Below the pieces are notes generated by a model. That model was not told where the DNA came from. It did no database searches and saw only the letters and a list, made by a program, of their open reading frames with translations. Both the position numbers and the translations under genes were made by a program. This document shows positions 46,090 to 58,362 of a DNA stretch of 64,000 nt, in pieces. Positions within the stretch are counted from its first letter, which is position 1; each line of letters starts with the position of its first letter. Source of the DNA: Apteryx mantelli (lineage: Eukaryota > Chordata > Aves > Apterygiformes > Apterygidae); NCBI RefSeq assembly GCF_036417845.1, contig NC_090001.1:9345501-9409500 (forward strand). Direction: 5' to 3'.

Positions 46090-48361
46090 TCCTGTTATTC
46101 CACAGGAGGCGGGAAGGAGTATCCCGAGACAGAGAGACTATTATCTAAAATCAGGTATTCTACGAACCTGTGAATCTCCGTATAATCCCCCAGTTTTAGC
46201 AGTTAAAAAGAATAGGTGAGATTCCGATGGTGACCCGGACTATCGATTTGTACAAGACTTGAGAGCTATTAATCAATATGTAATTGCTCCTCACCCAGTG
46301 GTTCCTGACCCTTCGACTGTATTGTTGCAAATACCCCACTGGGCAGCGTGTTTCACTGTGATTGACCTAACAGCAGCCTTTTTCAGTATACCGATAGCTG
46401 AAGATAGTCCAGAACTCTTTGCCTTTACCTGGAAAGGACAGCAATTAACTTGGACTCGATTGTCACAGGGATTTCCTGGGTCTCCAACTGTATTTTCGTG
46501 AATACTTAAAAACGATTTGGAAGACATGGAGCTTCCAAAAGAATCAGTGCTAATACAATATGCAGATGATTTATTGTTAAGCAGTAGAAATTATGAAACG
46601 TGTTTGAGGGCCACTGTTTCCTTATGTACTGCCTTAGCAGAAAAAGGGCACCGCACATCCCTATCCAAGCTCCAGCTGTGTCAACAGGAAGTAAACTATT
46701 TAGGTTTTATTTTGAAAAAAGGACACAGACTAATTGATCGAGATCGAGTAACAGCAATTCTCGAGTTACCACGCCCAGTAACTAAGAGACAGTTCAGGCG
46801 ATTTTTAGGGGCTGTGGGATTCTGCAGACCATGGATTCCTGGACTAGAAGAAATTATTAACCCCCTAGTCCAGGTAACAAAGAGAGAAGAGGTGGAACCA
46901 CTGGCCTGGGGTTCAGAATGAGAAAAAGTTTTTATATCTGTGAAAAAGGCCTTGACTTCGGCTCCAGCATTAGGGTTACCAGATTACAGTAAAGACCTTG
47001 AACTGTTTGCCCATGAACGACCAGGAGTAGCAAGCGTAGTGCTCACTCAAATGTTCGGCCCTCATCGCAGACCGGTAGCCTGTTACTCAACCCAGTTAGA
47101 TCTGGTAGCTAAAGGTACTCCGGGGTGTATTAGAGCTATAGCTACAACTGCAGCCGTTATCGAAAATGTGCGGCCCGTAGTTTGGGGCCATCCGATGACT
47201 GTGTACATACCTCATGCAGTAGAGTTATTGCTAAGGCAATGTGCTACCCAGGCACTGTCACCACAGAGCCCACCGATATGAACTTATGATTCTACCTGCA
47301 GATAATGTAACCCTAGAAAGGTGCAATGTTTTAAATCCAGCTACACTATTGCCTCTACCTGAAGACGGGGAATGACACCACTGCTGTGAACAGGTGATTA
47401 GCAGCTCCAGTAAACCCTGAGAGGACCTTAAAGATGCACCCCTCGAATATCCAGATCTAATTCTCTTTGCTGATGGTTCATCTAACTACCTGAACGGAAA
47501 ACAACATTCAGGGTATGTTGTTACCAGCCTCTTTGAAGTACTCGAAGGTGGCTTTGCCCCCATCCATTAGTGCTCAAGGGACAGAACTAACAGCTCCTGC
47601 ACAAGCCATGAAGTTGGGAGAAAATCTGTGGATCAATGTGTATAGTGACTCTAAATATGCTTTTGGGGTACGTCATGCCACAGGAATGCTGTGGAAGGAG
47701 AGAGGATTCTTTACATTGGCTGGGAAGATGATTGCTAATGGACAAGAAGTGCAAGGGTTGTTCAAGGCAATTGAACTCCCTAAAAAAATTGCCGTTATAT
47801 ATTGCCCGGCCTATACAAGAGAAGTATCTGATGCGGCACAAGGGAATAATCTAGTAGACAGAGCAGCTAAAGCAGCCACCCAACAACCCTTTTCTATATC
47901 TAACACAGAGCTCACACAAGAATGGCCAAACATATTAAGCGCAGCAAAAATCAATGAAGACATACCAAAGAAGGACTCGACCAAAAAATGAGCAAGGAAG
48001 TTGCCTGGGGGCATATTTCCCTTTCCAACGCCTACAAATCGATTCTGCTGATCTCTCACCTGCTGAAGGCTACAAACACCTCCTTGTCATCGTCGACCAG
48101 CTAAGTGGTTGGGTAAAAGTCTTTCCTACTCACAAGGCAGATACAGCCACAGTAATTAAGGCTCTATTAAGGGAAATTGTTCCTCAACATAGAGTACTGG
48201 AAACTATAAATTCAGACAGGGGTTCTCATTTTTCAGCTGGAATCTTAGAAAAACTATATCAAATGATAGGAATCCATGGAGAATTACATACACCCTACCA
48301 CCCTGAGTCCTCGGGGCAGGCAGAAAGGATGAATAGAACCATTAAGGCTAAATTAGCATGA
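46090..48361 (+). pseudogene. pol: pol remnant: reverse transcriptase, RNase H, integrase core
   Basis: Reverse transcriptase is readable from about 46,130: DYRFVQDLRAIN, FTVIDLTAAFFSIPI, LSQGFPGSP, and the catalytic QYADDLLL at about 46,560, interrupted by in-frame stops at 46,499 and 46,919. The connection domain follows (46,940-47,281). RNase H shows NVYSDSKYAFGV at about 47,640 and LVDRAAK at about 47,850. The integrase core (47,954-48,361) keeps its three acidic residues (QIDSAD, INSDRGSHF, PESSGQAERMNR), but the zinc-binding N-terminal part is missing. Not functional. Confidence 0.88.
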
Positions 48362-48774
48362 GTATGTACACAAACCAATCTTAAATTGGTTTTCCTTACA
48401 GGAAAATCTCACAAGCTCCCTGCTGTTCTGGCAGGGGGGATTTCTAAAGCACACACACCCTGGCAAGAAGAGATTACTAACACCACTGCTCACACCAGCA
48501 CTAGATTAATTTAGCAGCCTCAAAGTCTACTTGGACTCCCTAGCTGACCGGGAGGAGGCTGCAAGCTTCTGCTTCGCAATAAGTAGAGAGTCAAACTCCA
48601 TGTCCATGTTCGCCAGAGAACATCACCTGGATTTGAAATGTAACAGTACTAACTCATGATGATGGAGTGGAATAAAATTTGTGCCAGATGATGGGGAACA
48701 TCCAGTTCTGCATTTCTGTATTGCTGTAGAGCTCTGCAGGGGTCAATCCCTCCTCTGAGCACACGCAACAAACC

Positions 48775-49480
48775 CAGAAGTGACCTCACCACCAACATCC
48801 AAGCCATGTGTCTTCTCCTCACCTGTCAGCTGCTCAGAGAGAGGTGACCTCACTGGTGCATACCCCCACCACAGGCCTGCTGCTGGCCTATGGGCTTCAG
48901 AGACACAAGTTCCCTCCAAATAACTTCCCCAGCCATGAACTACTGCTGGTCTATCAGGTACTCTGACAAAAGGGACCTCACAATCAATGCCCATGCCTAA
49001 CTGCCTGCTGCTGGCCTAGCAGGCACTCAGGAAGACGTGACCTCACAGTCACCTTCACAGCCATGGCTCTGTCACTGGCATAGAAGCCTCTAAGACAGAA
49101 ATTACCTCACTACAAGTTCCCCAGCCATGAGACAAATCCTGGCTTATCAGATGCCCAGGCAGAAATGATCTCAAAAACTCAGACACCAGCCATGGACCTG
49201 CTGCTGCTGCCCTATCAACCACTCAGGTAGAAATGACCTCACAATCACCTCTCCAGCCACACGACTCCTGCTACCCAATCAGGTCAGCAGTCAGAAGGGA
49301 CCTCACAAGCAACAGACAAGCCTTCTTCCTCCACCTGCACTATCAGGTACTCAGGCAGAAGTCACCTCATCATCAACAGCTGAGCCATGTGCCTCCTGCT
49401 GGCCTATCAGCTCCTTGCAAAGAACTGATTTGACACTGGTGATTTTCTGGCATAGCTCTCACAGACAGTGGTTACCTCAC
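48775..49480 (-). repeat. 65-bp minisatellite family, about ten diverged units, minus strand
   Basis: Recurring TGACCTCAC followed by GCTGGCCTATCAG-type blocks every 60-75 bases, the reverse complement of the AGGTCA and CTGATAGGCC signposts at 17.5 kb. Confidence 0.75.
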
Positions 49481-50399
49481 TGCCCACACCATGACCATGG
49501 GGCTGTTGCCTCCTGCAGCTCCACCTGCCCTCCCCGAGGCTGAGCCAGCTCCTGAATGGCCTCCCTGATTCACCTCATGGCTTCACAATGCTCACAGTGA
49601 GCAAAACACCCCTCAGGTACTAGTTACGACCCCAAAACAATATTACCTTTTGCGTAGGTATTCTGTTCAGATAGCCCATAAAAATTAGGAACTGGGAAAA
49701 GGCCTGCAAGTAATTTTTGGCAACATTTTCTAATGGGAGGGTTACATGGGAGCAGCGATCATGAACCTGAAGACAGCAGGGCCTCAAGTCCCAGGCAGAA
49801 GGAGAAGCCTTCCCGCAACTCAGAAGTCGAGTACCTTCCCCAAAGCTGAACAAACCCAGCAAATCCTCCACACATCCAGGACAACAAGCATTCTCCTGTT
49901 TTATGCCCTGACAATTGGAGACGCGCGGAAGGACTCAGGCCAGGCCATCTCGGCTGGTGACACCAGCAGAGCCACAATTCAGCAACTCTTCACCCTGACC
50001 TAGGAGCATGGAAAGAACAACAGCAAGTGCAAGCGCTGGCCATTCATCAACTTTCAAGGCCCTTGACAAGCAAAACAGCTCCCACTTACAGAGCTGCTCT
50101 GGAAACACCCTTCATGCTGCTGCCAGACTTACAGGTCTTGGGAAGAAGCAAGAGGCCTGGAGCAAAAACACCAGCTAAGGTACAGCATGACATGCGAGGA
50201 CAGCCTCTCTCAGAGACACTCATAAATACCGTTTTCAGAAGAGAAGAGACCATTGGGAAGGGCACCTCGCGAGGACACCAGCAGCCTGCTCACACTCTGC
50301 CCAGCACCTCCCAAACACAGCTCCAAGCAGCACCTGGGGCTGCGCTGGCAGCAGCAGCTCAGGGAAATGCTTTAACAGGGATCCAGACCCACCACAGGG

Positions 50400-51000
50400 C
50401 CAAAGGTTCCTGCACCCAAACCCCACCGAGCTGCCCTGGCCCAGCTGCTCAGGGCAGGCCACCACATCTGGCTGCAGGGCAGCTCCCCCCTCTGGCCCAC
50501 ATCGCTCTGGCCCCTGCTCACGGCCCCACCAGCCCCTGCTGCAGCTCCTGCAGCAAAGCAGCCCTGGCGCCAGGACCACCGCCCCCGCCCTGGCGGGAGG
50601 GCACCCGCTGGCAGTTGAACGCGCCCGCAGCCCCCACCAAACCCCCTCGCACCCGCTGTCTCTCCCGCTTGCTTCCCGCCTGCTTTGCTCCCACTCCACA
50701 TCTTTTTTCTCCTTGCACATGTTGGACTCCAACTGGCTGTCAGAGCCATCAGTGAAATCGATGCCTGCCCTCCTCCTCCTGCCAGCCAATAGGAGGGCTG
50801 CACTCGGGCGATGTCATGGCAACGTTGGGTCCTCCTGCCCTGGCAGCCTGCTCTGCCCCCTCCCTTCGCTATTGGGCGCCATGTTGTGGGCGGCAGTGCA
50901 GGGCTGGGTCGCGGCAGGGCCTGGGGCAGCATGGCACCCCTCCTGCTCCAGCCCCCTCCCCACTGCAGCCCCGGGACTTGATAGCCTTCACACTGCGCCT
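50400..51000. promoter_or_regulatory. Inverted copy of the CpG-rich promoter-like core
   Basis: Holds the conserved block at 50,717-50,765, a CCAAT box at 50,786-50,790 and an X-box-like GTCATGGCAAC at 50,813-50,823, the same order and nearly the same spacing as at 12,003-12,093. CpG density is high on both sides. Promoter activity is inferred from motifs only. Confidence 0.45.
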
Positions 51001-52604
51001 GGCTGCGCTGGGCCATGGCCAGGTGGGCATCCCCCACCTGTTTCCAAGCTGTTCTCCCAAACTAGCTATCTTCCTTGTTTAGAGGTTTGAGCCCAAATTG
51101 GGGGAGGACAGGAGCTGTGGCCATCTCAAGATGGTATCTCCGAGCCCAAACCATGCTGTGCCAAGTTGGAAGTATAAAAGTATCCACAGGGAAGGATCAG
51201 AAGTTTTATCAAACATGCGGAGGATTTGGGGTTATTACAAGGCGAAGGTTTCATTATTGTATATGGACATTTCCAGCAGTCTCTTGAGGACCCCACAGGA
51301 GCTGCAGGCCACCCCAGCCTCTGGGATGCAGGATCCCTTTCCTCTCAGAGTCACACCCCAAAGTGGAACCCACTCCCAGGGAAACCTGGCCATGGATTGC
51401 CCACCCCACCCTGAGGGCATGGAGCTGGTCCCACAGAAGCCTTGTGGCTCAGGACAGCCCCAGGACCCAGGAGTCCTGGCTGCCACATTGTCCATTGGAG
51501 GCAGAGGGGACCCTCAGGCAGGACTCTCTTGGCAGCCCCCAGCCTTGTCCAGCCACCACCACAGCCCAGGATCCACAGCAGTTTTTGCAGTTAACAGTCT
51601 CTGTGCGACACCTCGGGAAGGAGCTCCTGAAGACCTTACCCTCAGTGGAGAGCCGCAGGAGCATTGGGAAGAAGGAACTGTGGTGTGGGCTAATGGTGTC
51701 CATCCAGCAGTCCTCCATCTCGCTTGTCCCCTTGCCCTCAGCTTGCCTCTCCAGCCACGGAGGAAGGATGCTCTTCCTGTTTCATCCCCCCAAACTCCTT
51801 TCCAGTATGCTCCTGCTCCTCTGCCCTTTGGCGAGGGGCCACAATGCAGCCCCACTGCCTCCTGTCCCCTCTCCTGGCCCTAGAGCCACTACAAAGGGCA
51901 GCTGTGTGTACCGCATGAGCAGTGCCCAGCAGCACCTGGGCCTCACAGGGAGGTGAGGGCCCCCACCCATGCCACCAAGAAGACCTGCCTGTGATGCAGC
52001 ACATCCCACTGTGACCTCAGCTCGTGTCATCTGGGGGCTCGGTAGGTCACTGCCATGGAGATGGCAGAGCCGGGAGAGAGCAGAGAGATTTCCCCTCACA
52101 TCCTGGAAAGCAGTCACCTCCCTCCACCCCAGGCATTTTCCAAATTTTTCTGATAACTCCTTGAGGAACATCTGCAGATGTTGCCAAAGGCAGTGAAATA
52201 CCTAAAATGGGAAACTAGAGAACTCACTTCTGCGCCCCTGCACTGGCAGGTCGCTGCACTAGGCCGATCTCTGCAGGAATCGGGGAGTTGGAGGTTGTTT
52301 TGGGGCTTGGCATTTTTATAGGATCAAAGTCCTGTGGGTTGAAACAGCACAAAGCGTGGCCATGGGCTGAGATGCTTTTGTGAGCCTCAAGACTGGTTTC
52401 TCTTGTGGGTCCCTCTTTTTGTAGAAGCAGGATGTAGGAGAACATGGGAGAGGAGAGAGCCTTCCTCCTTTGGGCACCAAAGCAGGCTCTTTGCTTGTAA
52501 AAGTCCTCAGCAAGGTTTCTCTGTCTGCAGTGCTTAAGATAGACGCGATGTGCCATGAAAGTGCAAACGTGTGATGGTGTGCTCCTTCTCCCCCCCCCCC
52601 CCAC

Positions 52605-53260
52605 TGATGTGCTCTCTCCGCTTCAACCTGACCTCCCTGTAAACAGCATGTATGCAGGGGCTAATTGAGCATGCACCAACTAAGGCCTGTCTAGCATGCA
52701 AATATGACTATGAGTCAATCATGTCCCCCCGACCCCATAACTAGGGAGCAGGCCAGAGCCCATTGAGCTCTCCTGCACGGCATCCGGCTGCACTGCAGAA
52801 CCTCCTCTTGAGCAGGGAAGCCTCTCAAGGTTCCTCCTCGAGGTTGAGAGATTCCTTACCTGCAACAAATCCTCGGTAAGTGATTAATAGCATGCTGAAA
52901 CACTGCAGAACTTCACGAAACTTTGCTGAGTTATATCTCTGATTAATTGTGCACCTAATCCCTTAGACATGAACCATTGACCAAGTCTGAGGATTGGATC
53001 CAGCCGCACCTAGGCTCCTCTGAGGAGGAGTTTGGAAAGCAAGGGGGTCCTTTCTGAACCTCATGACTCAACGGGAGGGTCTCCGTTACATGTGTATCCG
53101 ACCCTGTCCTTCATACACTAAATAACTGAGTGAACCTTGCCAATCAAACCTCGTTAAATCATTCTTAATTACGATTGAACTTTGTTAAGTCGCTATCTTA
53201 CCCCAATAAACATAATGCTGCTTCCGTCTCACGAGTGAAGAGCATCACTCCTTTGTGACA
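52605..53260 (+). mobile_element. Probable solo LTR
   Basis: About 650 bases beginning TGATGTGCTCTC after a C run and ending CTTTGTGACA. AATAAA at 53,205-53,210 lies 50 bases before the end, and the end region (CGTCTCACGAGTG) looks like a U5. No matching element or target duplication was seen, so the ends are tentative. No coding sequence. Confidence 0.45.
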
Positions 53261-53426
53261 CCTTGACGTCCCCTGCAAGTGTCTATCTTAGAGAAGCTTT
53301 GGCTTCCCAAACAGCAACCCTACTTTGCTTGACAACAATACACTGTTTAGTCAAGCTTTGTGCTGAGATGTCTACTGGTTATACTGAGTATTGGTATGGA
53401 CCATCTTTGCACTTGGTGGGTGCTGT

Positions 53427-54650
53427 TCACAGAATCACAGAATCACAGAATGGTTGAGGTTGGCAGGGACCTCTGGAGATCATCTAGTCCAACCCCCCTG
53501 CTCAAGCAGGGTCACCTAGAGCACCTTGCACAGCATTGCATCCAGACGGGTTTTGAATATCTCCAGAGAAGGAGACTCCACAGCCTCTCTGGGCAACCTG
53601 TTCCAGTGCTCTGTCACCCTCACAGTGAAGAAGTTTTTCCTCATGTTCAGATGGAACTTCTTGTGTTTCAGTTTGTGCCCGTTATTTCTCATCCTGTCAC
53701 TGGGCACCACTGAAAAGAGTCTGGCCCCATCCTCTCGACACCCTCCCTTCAGATATTTGCATACCTTCATAAGATCTCCTCTCAGCCTTCTCTTCTCCAG
53801 GCTAAAGAGGCCCAGCTCTCTTAGCCTTTCTTCATAGGGGAGATGCTCCAGTCCCCTCATCATCTTTGTAGCCCTCTGCTGGACTCTTTCCAGTAGTGCC
53901 ATGTCTCTCTTGTACTGGGGAGCCCAGAGCTAGAGACAGCACTGCAACTGTGGCCTCAGCAGGGCTGAGGAGAGGGGGAGGATCCCCTCCCTTGATCTGC
54001 TGGCAACACTCTTCCTGATGCACCCCAGGATATGGTTCTTAATGGCCTGCTGGTTTCCTGAGCTCCTGTGCCCTTCAGTGCTGACTCCCATGGGATCCCC
54101 CAGCAGTCCTCAAAGAGGCCAAAGTCTGCTCCTCTGAAGTCCCGAGTCTGTACTCTGCTGCTGTCCTTCCTCCCTGCCTTCAGGATGTGGCACTCCACTA
54201 TTTCATGGTCCCTGCAGCCAGCATTTCCACTGATGATCACCTCCCTCATCAGTTCTTCCTTGTTTGCGAGTACCAGCTGCAGGAGAGCGTCGCCCTTCTT
54301 AGCCCATCTGGCAGCTGTGCTAAGAAGGTGTCCCTGACACCCTGCAGAAACCTCCTGGACTGCTTTCACCCTGCGCTTGGCCTTTCCACTGCATGCCAGG
54401 GGGATTAAAGTCCCTCCATAAGCAGCAGGCCCTGTGTGCCACAGACTTCCTCAGCTTGCTTAAAGGAGCCTGCGTCCACTTCCTCGCCCTGATTGGGTGA
54501 ACTGTAACTCCCATCGCAAGGTCACCCTTACTCTGATGCTCACTCACCTTTTCCCATCCAGCACCTTGTCCTTCCCTTGGAAGAGCTCCACAAATCCCAG
54601 GTGCCCCTTTACACAGAGGCCATCCCCCCCATCTTCCATCTGCCCTAAGA
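53427..54650 (-). mobile_element. CR1 LINE with internal deletion
   Basis: The 3' end at 53,427 has three CACAGAAT units. 53,500-54,020 encodes the end of the reverse transcriptase ([18 protein letters not shown] at about 53,850). Upstream of about 54,030 the minus strand switches to the C-terminal endonuclease region of CR1 ORF2 (SGNAGCRDHEIVECHIL, then RTRDFRGADFGLF-like wording at 54,080-54,290) and a D-N-P endonuclease-like stretch near 54,400. Most of the reverse transcriptase between them is absent. Compare the 24-kb copy, which keeps the reverse transcriptase and lacks the endonuclease. Confidence 0.88.
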
Positions 54651-55202
54651 ATCAATCCTGAAGAGCTTGCAGCATGCCATCAGAGCACTGCAGTCTGGTG
54701 AAACACATGTAGTGGTGAAAAAGGTTCGCGCTAAGAGAGCAAGGCCTACAGTGCGCAAGGCCAGGGAGAAAAAGAGCTGGGCTGTGCAGGAATGGCAGGA
54801 GAGGGGTTTGCTGCCTGAGCTGCCTCTGCAGCACCTTGGCACCTTTCATGGAGGTAAATCGATGTCCAGGAAGGAGAAGGTGCCCCTAAGAAAGTTCTTG
54901 GGCCTGCACAGCCTGCCATGCAGCCATGCTGTGGACATCATTAGCACAGTCCCTGTTCATATCATGTGGGAGTGGGAAGAGGTTTAGGGAGAGGAGAGCT
55001 AGAAGGTGTTAAGAGTTCAGGGACATGAGTAGAGCCCTTGGTGCGATGTGCAGCTCTCTGCTGCACACTTGGATGTAGAGGGGATGGACTTCACCTGAAG
55101 ACAGAAGTGGGATTCAGTTGTTTGGACACAGGCAGGTCCCACGCGGTATGTGCTGGAGACATATGGTTGTGCTTGACACCCAAGGTATCACTGAACATAC
55201 TG
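54651..55202. other. Short unique stretch
   Basis: A 106-codon frame at 54,667-54,987 is open but lysine/arginine-rich without a recognised domain or paralogue in the window; not called a gene. Confidence 0.4.
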
Positions 55203-55569
55203 CCTGGAAAAGGATGTGGGTCTCACGGTTGCTCCATCAGAGCCAGCAGACACTGGCATATACCTTGCACCACCTCTCTCACTTCAGATGTCACCACGTG
55301 TTTGTGTGTGGGCAGCTGGCTACTCCCCTCCCTCTCCAGTGATTATCATGGGAGCTTAGAGAGGGAGCTCGCATGCCGGCATCTTTGCTGTGCACACTCC
55401 AGGTTGTGAAAGGGGAATCACAACTCCTGCATATTTGTGGAGCGCACAGAAGGGCTCCGAATCCCACTCCATCCCAGGGGCTTCTAAACCAGCCTGGGAA
55501 GCACAGATTGACGTGTCTGAATCAATAGCTGAGCCATGGATAACTGAAATCCCTTCTTGCCCCTTTCCT
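55203..55569 (+). repeat. OR14 module 3, outer upstream part
   Basis: Homologous to 26,430-26,860 of module 1 (GGATGTGGGTCTCAC, CTCCAGTGATTATCATGGGA) but absent from module 2, where segment C starts instead. Confidence 0.7.
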
Positions 55570-57540
55570 AGGTGTCCTGCCTAGTTAAGAGCTGGGAATA
55601 GGGTCTTCCAGAGTGGGACATTTCCATGTGTCCTAGATGACCATTGTCTGATGAGACAAATTGCAATGCTGGAATGGGTTTCTCTCCACTCTTTAGAAAA
55701 GGCCCATAGGTGATTATTTCAGTCTACTTCAGTGAACATGTCCCAGGAGGAGGAAGCACAAGGGACAGAGAAATTCACGCCTTCAGCTGGACCACTGTTG
55801 CTGAGCAGAGGCAGGCTCCAGGGTCAGAGAGAGCTCCTGGCAACGTGGCAGCCCTGCTGGGAGACAAGTCTTTGCAGGAGCAGCTCCCCTGTCAAGAGCA
55901 GCAGGGCTCTGGGCACTGCCTGCTCTTGCTGACATCCATGAGAGAAGGCAGAGAGAAGTGAAAGGGAGTGTGGAGTGGGAGGCCAGAGGAGAGCTCCTTG
56001 TGGGAGGAATCTTCACAGCCCTTTGCACGGTAAGCCTCTGGCTGCAGAGCAATGCTACTGCTGTTGCTGGAGGGGTCTTCTAAACCCAGCCCATAACAGA
56101 GAGTTTTCTTAAGGCTTGCTCTCCTGGCTTCTCCAGAGTGCAGGAGGGGATTCCCTGCCACAGCATGCCAGGGACAGGGTGTCCTGCTGCCTTCTGCCAG
56201 GTAGAGCTGCATGGGTGTGAAGCCAGGGTGTGCCACAGGTCTAGGCAGGGCTGTCATTCAGAGCAGTGTTCCTGCCCCCCAGGGTGCTGTGTGCCCCGGG
56301 CAGCGAGTCTGCTGCCTGCGAGGGTCAGCACTCAGCCTGCCCAGCAAACTCGCCACAGTGCTGCGGGGAGAAGCTCTGGGTGGGAGGAGAGAGCCCAGCA
56401 GGGCACGTTGAGTGTGCTGTGGAGAGGGTGGTGCGTGGGTCAGGGCTGCTCACAGCTCCAGCTCACCCTGAGGACATTTCTGGAGGGCACTTTTCAAAAG
56501 GAAGGTCAAGGCAGGGGCTACTTGAAAGGGAAGGAGCTTTCCTTCTAGGCTGTGTGCTTTCAGTTCCCTAATTTGGGGAGGGGGAAAGGGGAAAGAGTTT
56601 TGTGCTTTGGGTGGGAACTGAGACTCTCAAACCTTCCCTTTCAGAGATCACTAGGTCTGTGAGAAAGCTCAGCAAACCCCTTCAACCCCTCCTCAGCCTA
56701 CAGACAGCACCAGCATCCCCTTTATGGCCTTGTCAGGGATTTTCTGAGCTGCTCCTCAGGACCTTTGAGCACAGCAATGCCTCTGCCCAGCGCCCTGTCC
56801 CGGTAGGTTTCTGTTGGGCAGAACGGAGCATGCAGAGGGTGGGATGGGGTCTGTGAGCACTGACAGGGAAAAGACATTGGGATAGAGAAGGAGCTGCCAG
56901 CAGGGAGAGCTCCAGGCAGCGAGATGTGCAGGGAATGAGAGGGAACTGCAAAGAGAATCACCAAGGGAGGAAGGATTTGGGCAAGTCATGGTCTGTCCCT
57001 CTGATGCAGACACCTTCCTCTGAGCCAGTCCCCTGTGTCTCTGCTGATGAGCAGATGGTATATTGGTGTGAGGAGAGGGTCTATCGCATTGGAACGGAGA
57101 CATCCAGAAAGGGTCGGGCACCCGCTGCTTTCACGTGACAGTTTCCCTGCCTTGCTAGAATGGGAGCTGGTGTGGCTGCTTCAGATACAAACACCTGTGT
57201 TCAGGAGGGCAAGGCTGGGGGAGATGAATCCCTCACAAGGATCTTCCCTTTCCAAGACAGCTGGCAGAAGAGCTTGTCAGAGTCCAATCCTCCCTGACCA
57301 GGTTCTTCTAGCTATTCCACACATGGACGGTGCAATGTTGAATATCAACATTTACTTCTTAGAAGATATTGGACCTTACACAGGATTTTTGATTTAGTGG
57401 AGTGACACAGCAATATGCTGAAATCACAGTACAAGTGTGAGTTACACTTAGCAAAATAGAGCAATTGCAGTATCAGTTCAATCACAATACCAGTGTGATC
57501 CCCATTACTGGTCTCTATTCTGTGCTCACCATCACAACGC

Positions 57541-58017
57541 TGGGCATCCCCAGTCACCGGGAAGGAAGACATGGGATGAAACCGGCTTGATCCCATTGCT
57601 CTCTTCCAGGTTCTTTTGCTATTTGTTCAGTTTTTATACTCCGTGTTGGGCTAAGTCATGTATACACTCCCCCCATGCTGGTCTGGCTAACTGAGGGAGA
57701 CATTCACACTCTTTTGAAGGACTCAGGGGAAAACATTGACACCAGCTAATCCACTCAGTTGGGCTGTAGTCACTTGATCCACTCAACTGACATAGCTGTT
57801 TATCTAAAACCAAGGCTACTCTCCAGTCATGGTCCCCTTTGCGTTGAGATAAAGTCAGCTTTCTGTGCAACGGCTGTGGTCAGTCACACCCTACCTTATC
57901 CCCTGAGCTTCATGGGCACATGCCCCTTGCCCATCTCCCCTGAGCCTTCTTCCATTGTAGGGGTTTATTGATTGGTCCAAGTGCTATATTCCTCTGTCCT
58001 TCTGGTAAACAGAGAAT
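57541..58017 (+). other. About 480 bases present only in the right arm
   Basis: Lies between CACCATCACAACGCTGG and ATTCCCACTGAGTCACC, which in the left arm are separated by only about 25 bases. Module 1 also lacks it. No repeat motif, open frame or LTR-type ends recognised. Either an insertion here or a loss in the other modules. Confidence 0.7.
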
Positions 58018-58362
58018 ATTCCCACTGAGTCACCGGACTGAGTCTCCTTAGCTCAGCTCATGGAGCCCAACCCCCTCCTATCCCCACCAAAGAACTGGAA
58101 ATGTTTGTCACCTTCCTCCATTTACACCCCCCAGCAGAGCAGCACTGACTCCTCTGGAAATCGTTAGCAGAGGCCCCTGCTCTGCATGGCACACTCAGGC
58201 AGCACAAAGATGAGCTCGAGCCGGGGAGCTGAACGAAGGTAAAGGAGAGAGGCAAAGTGGGAGGTTCAATGAGGAAGGCAAAGGGTTTGTCTCCCAGAAG
58301 ACTGCTCTAATTTGTCCCTGTCTTTTCCTCCTTGGACAGGCCCCCATGCCCAGAGTCAGCAA

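Larger units (their letters stand above)
44024..48375 (+). mobile_element. Endogenous retrovirus, gammaretrovirus-like, 3'-truncated
   Basis: Plus-strand provirus: 5' LTR, primer-binding site, leader, gag, and pol with reverse transcriptase, RNase H and integrase core. There is no env and no 3' LTR; sequence switches to inverted segment A near 48,375. Gag and pol contain stops, frameshifts and deletions (protease, nucleocapsid and the zinc-binding part of integrase are not recognisable). The 5' side was inserted into a 65-bp repeat unit. The sharp 3' cut at a duplication boundary suggests the truncation came with the rearrangement that placed segment A here. Confidence 0.9.
48380..52545 (-). 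repeat. Segment A, right inverted copy
   Basis: Reverse complement of 9,950-13,750. It is longer, mainly because of the minisatellite stretch at 48.8-49.5 kb. It starts right at the truncated integrase and ends just before the solo LTR. No gene is recognised; the long frames at 50.0-51.9 kb are GC-driven. Confidence 0.88.

Noticed and set aside
54667-54987. 106-codon basic frame
   Set aside because: No similarity I recognise, no paralogue in the window, no promoter or splice context; chance frame cannot be excluded.
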